NCBI GenBank assembly: GCA_964405455.1
Contig: CAYOOA010000001.1
Location: forward strand, 1-64,000
DNA from: CALESS01 sp964405455
GTDB taxonomy: Bacteria; Chloroflexota; Anaerolineae; Anaerolineales; Anaerolineaceae
Direction of reading: 5' to 3'
DNA: 64,000 nt
Below are positions 1 through 7,212 of the stretch, piece by piece. Position numbers and translations under genes: made by a program. Positions within the stretch are counted from its first letter, which is position 1; each line of letters begins with the position of its first letter. The notes under the pieces were generated by a model that searched no databases, was not told where the DNA came from, and was given only the letters and a program-made list of their open reading frames with translations.

Positions 1-53
1 CCCACGACCTTCTCCTTGGCAAGGAGACATTCTACCAACTGAACCACGCCCGC
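1..53 (-). tRNA. tRNA-Gly (GCC anticodon), 3' end cut by window edge
   Basis: Read on the minus strand, the segment starts with a GCGGGCG acceptor strand, has a D-arm containing GGTTCAGTTGGTAGAA, and an anticodon stem-loop TCTCC-TTGCCAA-GGAGA that exposes GCC. About 20 nt (T-arm and 3' acceptor strand) lie beyond position 1. A good promoter lies about 37 nt upstream, so the gene need not depend on the preceding operon. Confidence 0.93.
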
Positions 54-89
54 ATACCTGCTAACGACTATTTGGTTGTAACGGCCAAA

Positions 90-118
90 AGTATACTAAA
101 CTTCCACTTATTCGTCAA
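90..118 (-). promoter_or_regulatory. sigma70-type promoter of tRNA-Gly
   Basis: On the minus strand TTGACG (118-113) is followed after exactly 17 nt by TATACT (95-90). Transcription would start about 30 nt before the tRNA 5' end. The promoter lies between the thyX-like gene and the tRNA. Confidence 0.75.
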
Positions 119-134
119 TACCAATTCAGGAAAT

Positions 135-1559
135 TCAGGCCGTTTGGGTGAAGAATTGGTCTTCAATTCCTGCCCAAGTCTCTACTGACGAGGCCTCTAT
201 ATATTTTTCCAGCAAGGGCAAACGCGTTTGAATTTCTACTGCCAGACGGTTGGCTACGCGGCGCATGGCAAAATGGGCATTGGGCGCTGAACGAAGCCTG
301 ACCAGATGCATGGCAGAGCGTAGATTCATCGTAAGGAGCACGCGGCGGTTGAATGCATTGGGCAAGACATAGGCTGCCACATGGGGAGAAACAGAGGTCA
401 ACTGATGGTACATGGTCGCAGCAGCCTCCAGGGCTGAACGAACCTCAGATTCCAACCCCGCGCGGGTGAAGGCGGATGGTATGGCGTATCCCAAATCTGG
501 TGAGAAAGGCTGCACTGACTGGGTCATCATGCGGTGGCGTTTAAGTTCGAAATATGCACCTTGATCCAGGATTACCTCAAATGTAAAGGCACTATGTTCC
601 AGCTCACGGAGGGGGATATCAAATTTACCCAGGGAACCCAGCGCAGCGCGGGCTAGAGCGGATTTTTCCTCCAGAGGAAGACTGGAGACATGGCCGAGTA
701 ATTGCGTATAGGCAAAATCGGATTGAGGATAGAGGAGCGCGGCTAGAAGGCGGTCTTCAATCTGAGGATCCATCCACAACATTGTGCACCAATCAGCGGT
801 GGTTGGCGTAATTGCATGATGCATTATCCAATTGGAGAGATCCAGCCTGGATTGGGTGAGGTAGGCTGAAGGTTCTGCGTACTTGACCAGGGTGGGGACA
901 ACCGATTGGGCGACAGTCTTGATTTCCTGGCCAATCTGACGGACTTCTTCAAGCGGGTGGGAGAGCATCTTGGTGATGGCATGCTCCAGGGCGCGGGCGT
1001 TGATGGTGACACCGACATTCGCCAGACAGGCAGCCGGGAGCAGATAACGGCAGACATCCACATAGTCGGAGCGGATACGCCTTTCCCAGGCCGCTTCGGT
1101 CTCCCCGGGTTTGCAGGGGTGATCAAAGGCAATCACCTCTCGAACAACCGGCAGAGACTGCTTATATAGGTTAATTAGCCGGTGGATTGTTTGCAGGAAA
1201 TCATCCAGAAAGAGTGAACCGCGAATTTCTCCCGGGATGAAGAAATCATCCTCACCCCATTTCTGGTACCGGGTTGATTTTTCAGTATAGGATGCCAGGC
1301 GGTTGGACTCAAGACATTCCACAGCCAGGCGGGAAATGTTCTCCACGGCAATATGCAGAACAGCGTGTTCGGCAACCGAGGCGTGCCCATAGCCAACTAC
1401 CCATTTCTCATGAAATTCAGCACTTTTCTCATCCGTCAATTCGGCGGCAATCTCTCGAAACGACTGCGGTGAGCGGCTGGTTTTGGCGAAAGCCACAGCG
1501 ATGGTTTCAGGTGGGAGTTCCTGTGGATCTAATAAATAGATCTGACGCTCAGGGGACAT
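135..1559 (-). CDS. Tandem-domain ThyX-like protein (FAD-dependent thymidylate synthase family)
   Basis: A 474-residue protein, about twice the length of a normal ThyX. Both halves resemble ThyX. The first half carries SNRLASYTEKSTRY (about 85-98), which aligns with the family signature RHR..S..E.S.RY but lacks the first Arg-His; it also has the LP...T.N.R.L.H block (about 174-193). The second half keeps RHR (about 341-343) but not the E.S.RY part, and has a second LP...T.N.RS...H block near the C-terminus. The start at 1559 is chosen because GGGAGG lies just upstream; it overlaps the end of ribF. ThyX makes dTMP from dUMP using FAD, NADPH and methylene-tetrahydrofolate. Whether this duplicated form is an active thymidylate synthase cannot be told from sequence alone. 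Last gene of the nusA operon. Confidence 0.8.
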   Translation of the reverse strand: MSPERQIYLLDPQELPPETIAVAFAKTSRSPQSFREIAAELTDEKSAEFHEKWVVGYGHASVAEHAVLHIAVENISRLAVECLESNRLASYTEKSTRYQKWGEDDFFIPGEIRGSLFLDDFLQTIHRLINLYKQSLPVVREVIAFDHPCKPGETEAAWERRIRSDYVDVCRYLLPAACLANVGVTINARALEHAITKMLSHPLEEVRQIGQEIKTVAQSVVPTLVKYAEPSAYLTQSRLDLSNWIMHHAITPTTADWCTMLWMDPQIEDRLLAALLYPQSDFAYTQLLGHVSSLPLEEKSALARAALGSLGKFDIPLRELEHSAFTFEVILDQGAYFELKRHRMMTQSVQPFSPDLGYAIPSAFTRAGLESEVRSALEAAATMYHQLTSVSPHVAAYVLPNAFNRRVLLTMNLRSAMHLVRLRSAPNAHFAMRRVANRLAVEIQTRLPLLEKYIEASSVETWAGIEDQFFTQTA

Positions 1560-2478
1560 GGTCAAGCACCTCCCGGGCATTTTTTATATCATCATGGATC
1601 TGGACAAGCAGGCTGTCCACATTATCAAATCGCTTTTCGTCTCGCAGACGGTGTGTGATTTCAAGGCGGACCTTCTGGCCGTACAAATCCGAGGCGAAAT
1701 CCAGAATGTGAACCTCCAGGCGGGCAGCCGAGGCTTCACTTTCAAACGTGGGACGATAGCCCAGGTTAAGAACGGATTGAAAGCGGTGGCCACCAACCCA
1801 GGCGAAGGCGGCATATACTCCTGGCGCAGGCAGTCGTTTCTCTGGCCAGATCGCCAGATTGGCAGTGGGGATGCCGATATGCCGGCCGCGACCATCGCCG
1901 TGAACCACTTCACCTTCCACGGAATACCAGCGTCCCAGCCATTCTGCTGCTTGTTCCATCTCACCATTTGCTACCCATTGGCGGATCTGGCTGGAGGAGA
2001 TGATTTCACCATCCTTCTTGACAGGCGGTTGTGAAATAACCTGGTAGTCCAGTTTTTCACCCAGTGAACGCAGGTAATCGACATTTCCCATCCGATTGCG
2101 GCCAAGGGCAAAATCATATCCGACCCATAACTGTTTCAAATGGGTGTGGGTCATCAAGTCGCTCATAAATTCCCGGGCGGATCGATCAGCCAGAGCCTGG
2201 TCAAAAGGCAGGGTAACGATGTGATCCACTCCAAGTTGATCCAGCAAGAATGCGCGTTCATCCGGTGAAGACAGGTAATAAGCTTCGGTGATGCGACGCA
2301 GAAAGACCGCCGGGTGGGGGTGGAATGTAATGGCAATTGCCGGAGCTCCAACCATGTGTGCTCCGGCAACCATGTTCTGTACTATTTTTTGATGTCCCAG
2401 GTGGACCCCGTCAAATGCTCCAATCGTCACCCAGGCATTGTTGGTGTGAAGGTCGTTCAGGGTGGAAAAATGAGGCAT
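1549..2478 (-). CDS. ribF: Bifunctional riboflavin kinase / FAD synthetase
   Basis: About 309 residues. The N-terminal nucleotidyltransferase domain has GAFDGVHLGHQKI near residue 20, containing the HxGH motif of FAD synthetases. The C-terminal flavokinase domain has GDGRGRHIGIPTANL. It converts riboflavin to FMN and FMN to FAD in the cytoplasm. An ORF is open from a TTG at 2493, directly after the truB stop. The first ATG at 2478 gives the normal family start (MPHFSTLND), but neither has a strong Shine-Dalgarno, so translational coupling to truB is likely. It supplies the cofactor of the downstream ThyX-like protein. Confidence 0.93.
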   Translation of the reverse strand: MPHFSTLNDLHTNNAWVTIGAFDGVHLGHQKIVQNMVAGAHMVGAPAIAITFHPHPAVFLRRITEAYYLSSPDERAFLLDQLGVDHIVTLPFDQALADRSAREFMSDLMTHTHLKQLWVGYDFALGRNRMGNVDYLRSLGEKLDYQVISQPPVKKDGEIISSSQIRQWVANGEMEQAAEWLGRWYSVEGEVVHGDGRGRHIGIPTANLAIWPEKRLPAPGVYAAFAWVGGHRFQSVLNLGYRPTFESEASAARLEVHILDFASDLYGQKVRLEITHRLRDEKRFDNVDSLLVQIHDDIKNAREVLDHVP

Positions 2479-2493
2479 GACAGAAAAAACCAA

Positions 2494-3399
2494 TTACGAG
2501 AAGAAAACCTTTTTAGGCTGCCATTCCTGTGCAACCGGGTCCAAGACCAGCAAAGCAACCAACTCGCCTGCTTCAGAAATGCCGCGGCCGCGCTCGGGGC
2601 TACCGGGGGCGGCAGGGATGCGGTTACCGTGGCGGAGAGCATCCACTTGTTCATGGGTAACCTCAACAACCGGCCATTCAGACAAGGCTTCAGCCGCCGG
2701 AATGAGGAACTGATACCAATTGCCGGCCTCAAAGGCTTCGCGTAGCTTACGCATGGGGATGGCATCCCGCAATGTAAAGCGACCGCTCTTTGTTCGCCGC
2801 AGGCCTACCAGGTGAGCACCACAACCGAGGGCAGCGCCCAGGTCGTTGGCCAGCGAGCGGACATATGTGCCGCTGGAGCAGTAGACATCTATGACCGCTT
2901 CCGGAGGAGCCCATTCCAACAGCTCCAGGTTGTAAACCGTTATCTTGCGAGGAGAAAGATCCACTTCTTCGCCTTCGCGGGCCATCTCATAAGCACGTTT
3001 TCCTTTGACTTTGATTGCCGAGAAAGGTGGTGGAACCTGTTCAATTTCACCGACGAACTTTGACAAAGCAGCCTCAAATTGCTCTTCGGTTACGTTGACA
3101 GGGCCGGTGGCGGTGATGGTGCCATCGGCATCGAATGTATCGGTGGAGGCACCCAGGCGAATGACGGCCTGATAGCGTTTATCGGAGGCTGAGACGTATT
3201 CGCTCAAGCGAACGGCAGGCCCAAGGAGAACTACCAGCACGCCGGAAGCGCGCGGATCCAGGGTGCCCGTATGACCCGCCCGGCGGATATTGGTTCCCCG
3301 GCGGATAATCTGTACGACATCGTGGGAGGTTAAACCGACAGGTTTATCCACCACCAGGACGCCGGAAATGGCGTTTTTAAGATCAAAATTCTCTTCCAT
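2494..3399 (-). CDS. truB: tRNA pseudouridine(55) synthase
   Basis: A 301-residue TruB-family protein. Near the N-terminus it has VDKPVGLTSHDVV and then GHTGTLDPRASGVL, which contains the catalytic Asp (about residue 48). A PUA-like C-terminal region follows. It isomerises U55 in the tRNA T-loop. The ATG at 3399 follows AAGGGGTG at good spacing and is preferred to the in-frame GTG at 3408. It sits in the common rbfA-nrnA-truB-ribF order after infB. Confidence 0.95.
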   Translation of the reverse strand: MEENFDLKNAISGVLVVDKPVGLTSHDVVQIIRRGTNIRRAGHTGTLDPRASGVLVVLLGPAVRLSEYVSASDKRYQAVIRLGASTDTFDADGTITATGPVNVTEEQFEAALSKFVGEIEQVPPPFSAIKVKGKRAYEMAREGEEVDLSPRKITVYNLELLEWAPPEAVIDVYCSSGTYVRSLANDLGAALGCGAHLVGLRRTKSGRFTLRDAIPMRKLREAFEAGNWYQFLIPAAEALSEWPVVEVTHEQVDALRHGNRIPAAPGSPERGRGISEAGELVALLVLDPVAQEWQPKKVFFS

Positions 3400-3493
3400 A
3401 ATATTCACCCCTTACCCTTCTTTAGTTTGCCCAGCTTTCAGATAAATTGTACCAAATCATAAGAAATTTACATGAAAAAATTATGAACAGTTT

Positions 3494-4528
3494 CTACCTG
3501 ACCTGTGCAGGATTCGATGAACCATTTGTTCCCTTGTTTTCGTTCCCATTAGTCTGGCCGTTCCCATTCCTGGCCTTTTGTGCAGCCAGGGCAGAATAGG
3601 TGGCTTCCAGAACAGCGGATTGCACATCCGCCAGGGTACCAAGGATTTCAGCACCCGCTGCAGCCGGGTGACCGCCGCCGCCAAAGTTAAGGGCCAGTTG
3701 AGATACATCATATCCTGGTTGAGCGCGCCAACTAACTTTGACCTTGTTCTCGCGTTGTTCCACAAAGATAATGGCGATGTCGCTTTCGTCAATGGCTGAA
3801 AGCACATTGATCAAATCGGCATCATCATTCCCGGTGTAGCCGGCAGCTTCGCGATCCAGCAAGGTGAGGGTGCCCCAGGTGATACGGTTTTCCCGCTGCA
3901 GGGTCGTCAGGCCGCGCCCCCAGTAGCGGGCTGCTTCATAGGAGCGACGGACCAGGGCACGGTTGTAAAGTTCGGAAAGGTTTGCGCCGTATTCCATAAG
4001 ACCGGCGGCCAGGCGAAGCGTATGGGCTGTCACGTTGGAAGTTCGAAAGCCAATCGTGTCGCTGACAACACCTGTTAATAAGGCTCGGGCAACCGGTTGG
4101 CTGATGGTCAAGCCCCAATCTGGCAGCTTCTCGGCCAGGATGGCACAGGTGGCCTCCGCTTCGGGTTGGACGTAGTTCAGCCGGGCGAATTCCAGGTTGG
4201 TAATGTGGTGATCGACATTCAGGTGGGGCTTATGATCGCCCAGCACACCACCAGTCCGGATCAAGTCGGAACAATCCACCACGATCAAGGCATCAAATTC
4301 ACCTTTGATTCGGCGGGTAACTGATTCATAACCTGGCAGGTGGCGGAAGCTGGCCGGAACACCGTCAGACAAGACCATTTGAACGTCCTTGCCGTTGTTT
4401 TTCAGCGCCATTCCCAGGCCGAGCATCGATCCAACCGCATCTCCATCCGGGCGGATGTGCGAAACGATTACAAACCGCTGGTGGGTTTGAAATAATTGGC
4501 GGATGGATTCATCAGAAGCCTGGATCAT
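3494..4528 (-). CDS. nrnA: DHH-family nanoRNase / pAp phosphatase
   Basis: A 344-residue DHH/DHHA1 phosphoesterase. Metal-binding motifs include SHIRPDGDAVGS (about 23-34), VVDCSD and the name-giving DHH in NVDHHITN (about 105). The C-terminal DHHA1 domain has FGGGGHPAAAGAE. The family degrades 2-5 nt RNAs and, in many members, dephosphorylates pAp. The last 30 residues are a Gly/Asn-rich tail without predicted fold. Its ATGA start overlaps the rbfA stop, indicating translational coupling. A gap of about 95 bp separates it from truB. Confidence 0.92.
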   Translation of the reverse strand: MIQASDESIRQLFQTHQRFVIVSHIRPDGDAVGSMLGLGMALKNNGKDVQMVLSDGVPASFRHLPGYESVTRRIKGEFDALIVVDCSDLIRTGGVLGDHKPHLNVDHHITNLEFARLNYVQPEAEATCAILAEKLPDWGLTISQPVARALLTGVVSDTIGFRTSNVTAHTLRLAAGLMEYGANLSELYNRALVRRSYEAARYWGRGLTTLQRENRITWGTLTLLDREAAGYTGNDDADLINVLSAIDESDIAIIFVEQRENKVKVSWRAQPGYDVSQLALNFGGGGHPAAAGAEILGTLADVQSAVLEATYSALAAQKARNGNGQTNGNENKGTNGSSNPAQVR

Positions 4529-4929
4529 TCTTCTTTCAAGTCCTCTTCATCAGAAGGATTTTCTGATGGGGTCTGGCTGGTTGATTCCTCGCGCAAGCTG
4601 GCTAAAACCCGCTCGATCCGGTCTGCGCGTTCCGGGGTGGGATCCCAGTGGAACCGCAGGCGGGGAAACACACGCAGTTCAATCACCTGTGCCAGGGTAT
4701 GGCGCATGAATCCGTTGGCATGTTCCAGGCCTTCCAGGATTTCCTTGGAACGTTCCTGGCCTTCGACGGCTGAAACGTAGATTTCTGCGTAGGCGAGCTC
4801 ACGATCAACCTTAACACCAGTGATAAATACACCGGCCAGACGGGGATCATTGACTTTGAAGATTAGTAATTCGGACAGCTCTTCGCGGATGCGATCAGCG
4901 ATCCGATCCAGTCGTTGTTTTGAAGGCAT
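4525..4929 (-). CDS. rbfA: 30S ribosome-binding factor A
   Basis: A 134-residue RbfA homologue. It has the family pattern QRLDRIADRIREELSELL at the N-terminus, then VNDPRLAGVFITGVKVDREL and the AEIYVS strand of the KH-like fold. The last 20 residues are acidic. It assists 16S rRNA 5'-end maturation and 30S assembly. AGGAGGATACT precedes the ATG. It lies directly downstream of infB and overlaps nrnA by 4 nt. Confidence 0.94.
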   Translation of the reverse strand: MPSKQRLDRIADRIREELSELLIFKVNDPRLAGVFITGVKVDRELAYAEIYVSAVEGQERSKEILEGLEHANGFMRHTLAQVIELRVFPRLRFHWDPTPERADRIERVLASLREESTSQTPSENPSDEEDLKEE

Positions 4930-4946
4930 AGTATCCTCCTTCTGTA

Positions 4947-6734
4947 TTATCCATTCCGTTCAATGACGAAACAGTCCAGGATATCGCCCGGGATGAAGTC
5001 ATTGAAACCCTTTAAACCAATACCGCAATCCAACCCCTGCCGAACGTCGCGGACATCATCCTTCTCATGCTTGAGAGAGGAAATCTCACCTTCGAAGATG
5101 GTTTGCGAACCGCGAAGTACCCGCACCTTGCCGGAGCGGCGGATTTCACCTTCTCGAACGCGGCAGCCGGCAATATTGCCCAGCTTGGAAATCTTAAATA
5201 CAGCCAGGACTTCTGCTTTGCCCAGGTGGTTCTCTTTGAACTCGGGCTCGAGCATTCCTGTGAGAGCTTTTTCAATGTCCTCGGTCAGGCGATAGATGAT
5301 TTCGTAAAGGCGGATTGAGACGCCCTCACTTTCAGCCAGTCGGCGGGCAGGCGTATCCGCCTGGACGTTGAAGCCGACAATAAAGGCCTTGGAGGCTGCG
5401 GCCAGCATGACGTCGCTTTCGGTGATGTTGCCGGTGCCGGTATGGAGGATATTGATCGAAATTTCTGACTTGTTCAGCTCTTTCAACGAGTTGACAATGG
5501 GTTCCAGTGAGCCCTGCACATCGGCTTTGACGATCAGGCGGAGTTCTTTGAGTTCACCAGCCTGGAAGCGGGTGAACAAGTCTTCCAGGGAAAGGTGTGT
5601 GGCAGCTGCAGCCGATGCCTCGGAGGCCTTAAGGCGGCGGGCTTCAATTTCTGCCCGGGCATCTTTTTCACTATCATAAACAACAAACAGATCGCCGGCT
5701 TCGGGTACATCATTCAACCCCATGATCTGAACGGGAGTGGAAGGCCCAGCTTTGCGGATTTTTCGACCGCGGTAATCAAACATGGCCCGGATGCGGCCGT
5801 AGGCATTCCCGGCGACGACGACATTATTATCTGCAAGGGAGCCGTTTTGAACCAGCAGGGTGGCGATGACACCCTTGGATTTATCCAACTGGGCTTCGAT
5901 GACTGTACCTATAACTCTACCAGCGGGGTTGGCGCGGATATCCAGGCTGTCGGCGACCAACAGGACGCCTTCCAAAAGGTCATCCAGGCCGATTTTTTGC
6001 TTGGCGCTCACCGGAACTACAATGGTATTTCCGTCCCACTCATCCGGGACCAGGCCCTGTTCAGCCAGTTGGCGTTTGACGAAGTCGGGGTTGGCGTCGG
6101 GACGATCGATTTTATTGAGTGCGACGATGATCGGAACCCGGGCAGCCTTGGCATGGGCGATTGCCTCCCGGGTTTGGGGCATCACACCATCATTGGCCGC
6201 AACCACTAGAATCACGATATCCGCACCCTGGGCACCGCGAGCGCGCATGGCGGTGAAGGCAGCATGACCCGGTGTATCCAGAAACGTTATCAGCCGGCCT
6301 TTATGCTCCACCTGGTAAGCACCCACATGCTGGGTAATACCGCCCGCTTCACCGCCAGCCACGTTGGTGTGGCGAATGGCATCCAGCAGAGTGGTTTTTC
6401 CATGATCTACGTGGCCCAGAATAGTGACGACTGGAGGGCGGTGTACAAGGTGGCGCGGATCTTCATTTGAGATCAGTTGTCGCCACAGAGGCACTTCACC
6501 TTCTTCTTTTACCTCTTCCTGGGTTTCGGGAATATCCAGGGTAGCCTCGAAGCCAAGATCAGAAACGACCAGGGCAGCGGTATCAAAGTCGATGGTTTGA
6601 TTGATGGATGCCATCACACCAACAGACATCAGGGATTTAATGATTTGAATTGGGCTGGTTTGAATCAGTTGGGCCAGGTCTCGGACGGTTATGGTTCCGG
6701 GGATTTTTATTTTCTTTTGGCCGTTATCGCTCAT
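4947..6734 (-). CDS. infB: Translation initiation factor IF-2 (short form)
   Basis: A 595-residue IF-2 with a short N-terminal region: one IF2_N-type segment (about 8-60), then the G domain with GHVDHGKTTLLDAIR (107-121), DTPGHAAF and NKID, followed by domains II, III and the C-terminal fMet-tRNA-binding domain. It brings initiator tRNA to the 30S subunit. The start at 6734 follows GGAGG by 7 nt and gives the natural MSDNGQKK N-terminus. The frame stays open to an ATG at 6806 (24 more residues), but that segment is also the arm of a long hairpin, so I treat it as leader. Confidence 0.95.
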   Translation of the reverse strand: MSDNGQKKIKIPGTITVRDLAQLIQTSPIQIIKSLMSVGVMASINQTIDFDTAALVVSDLGFEATLDIPETQEEVKEEGEVPLWRQLISNEDPRHLVHRPPVVTILGHVDHGKTTLLDAIRHTNVAGGEAGGITQHVGAYQVEHKGRLITFLDTPGHAAFTAMRARGAQGADIVILVVAANDGVMPQTREAIAHAKAARVPIIVALNKIDRPDANPDFVKRQLAEQGLVPDEWDGNTIVVPVSAKQKIGLDDLLEGVLLVADSLDIRANPAGRVIGTVIEAQLDKSKGVIATLLVQNGSLADNNVVVAGNAYGRIRAMFDYRGRKIRKAGPSTPVQIMGLNDVPEAGDLFVVYDSEKDARAEIEARRLKASEASAAAATHLSLEDLFTRFQAGELKELRLIVKADVQGSLEPIVNSLKELNKSEISINILHTGTGNITESDVMLAAASKAFIVGFNVQADTPARRLAESEGVSIRLYEIIYRLTEDIEKALTGMLEPEFKENHLGKAEVLAVFKISKLGNIAGCRVREGEIRRSGKVRVLRGSQTIFEGEISSLKHEKDDVRDVRQGLDCGIGLKGFNDFIPGDILDCFVIERNG

Positions 6735-6806
6735 GGTGCACCTCCTGGCAAGAAACCCGAGTAATGCTTCCTGCTCCGGGTTGAACTTGCACAGAAGGTG
6801 CACCAT
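6733..6806 (-). promoter_or_regulatory. Long hairpin enclosing the infB ribosome-binding site and start codon
   Basis: In the infB mRNA, AUGGUGCACCUUCUG (6806-6792) pairs over 15 bp, with a single G-U, with CAGGAGGUGCACCAU (6747-6733). The 3' arm contains the Shine-Dalgarno GGAGG and the first two bases of the infB AUG. The stem continues inward with GCAAG/CUUGC (6790-6786 with 6752-6748) and AACCCG/CGGGUU (6782-6777 with 6759-6754), 26 bp in total. There is no U-run, so it is not a terminator. The pairing is read directly; a role in controlling IF-2 synthesis is inference. Confidence 0.6.
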
Positions 6807-6859
6807 TCAGGCCAGGGGCAGGTGGTTATGAATCAGAATGGAACAGTGAGGTTTTCATT

Positions 6860-7186
6860 TCAATTGATCGGTTGGGCTGTTTCCGGCTGGTCATCGGGAA
6901 TATCTGGAAGACTCAGCATGAAAGCAAGGAGAGCTGACCGATCCTGTTCCGTAAGCTCTGTTTTCAGGGCATGTCCCAAGGCGCCTTTCAAACCTTTTTC
7001 CCAGCAAGATCGCTGGTTATGCAGGTAAGCACCCCGGCCGGCAACCTTCCCGGAGAGATCAACCTGGATACCCGTGTCATTGCGAACGATCCGGATCAAG
7101 CTGCGCTTGGGAAGGGTTTGACGGCATCCCACGCAAGTGCGTTGAGGGACATGCCTTATATGCTTGGCAGGTTTCTTTTTCGCCAC
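6860..7186 (-). CDS. ylxR: YlxR-family (DUF448) RNA-binding protein
   Basis: A 108-residue protein with the family core RTCVGCRQTLPKRSLIRIVR (about 16-35), then GRGAYLHNQRSCWEKGLK. YlxR homologues sit between nusA and infB in many bacteria. The structure suggests RNA binding, and in some firmicutes it is reported to influence RNase P. It ends 125 bp before the infB start; that gap contains the infB hairpin. Confidence 0.92.
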   Translation of the reverse strand: MAKKKPAKHIRHVPQRTCVGCRQTLPKRSLIRIVRNDTGIQVDLSGKVAGRGAYLHNQRSCWEKGLKGALGHALKTELTEQDRSALLAFMLSLPDIPDDQPETAQPIN

Positions 7187-7212
7187 CTTTCGTTTCTCTT
7201 TTTGTTAGTTTT

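Noticed and set aside
6735..6806. 24-residue N-terminal extension of IF-2 from the ATG at 6806
   Set aside because: The ATG at 6734 has a strong GGAGG and gives the normal N-terminus; the extension has no ribosome-binding site and is mainly a hairpin arm. Kept only as a possibility in the finding.
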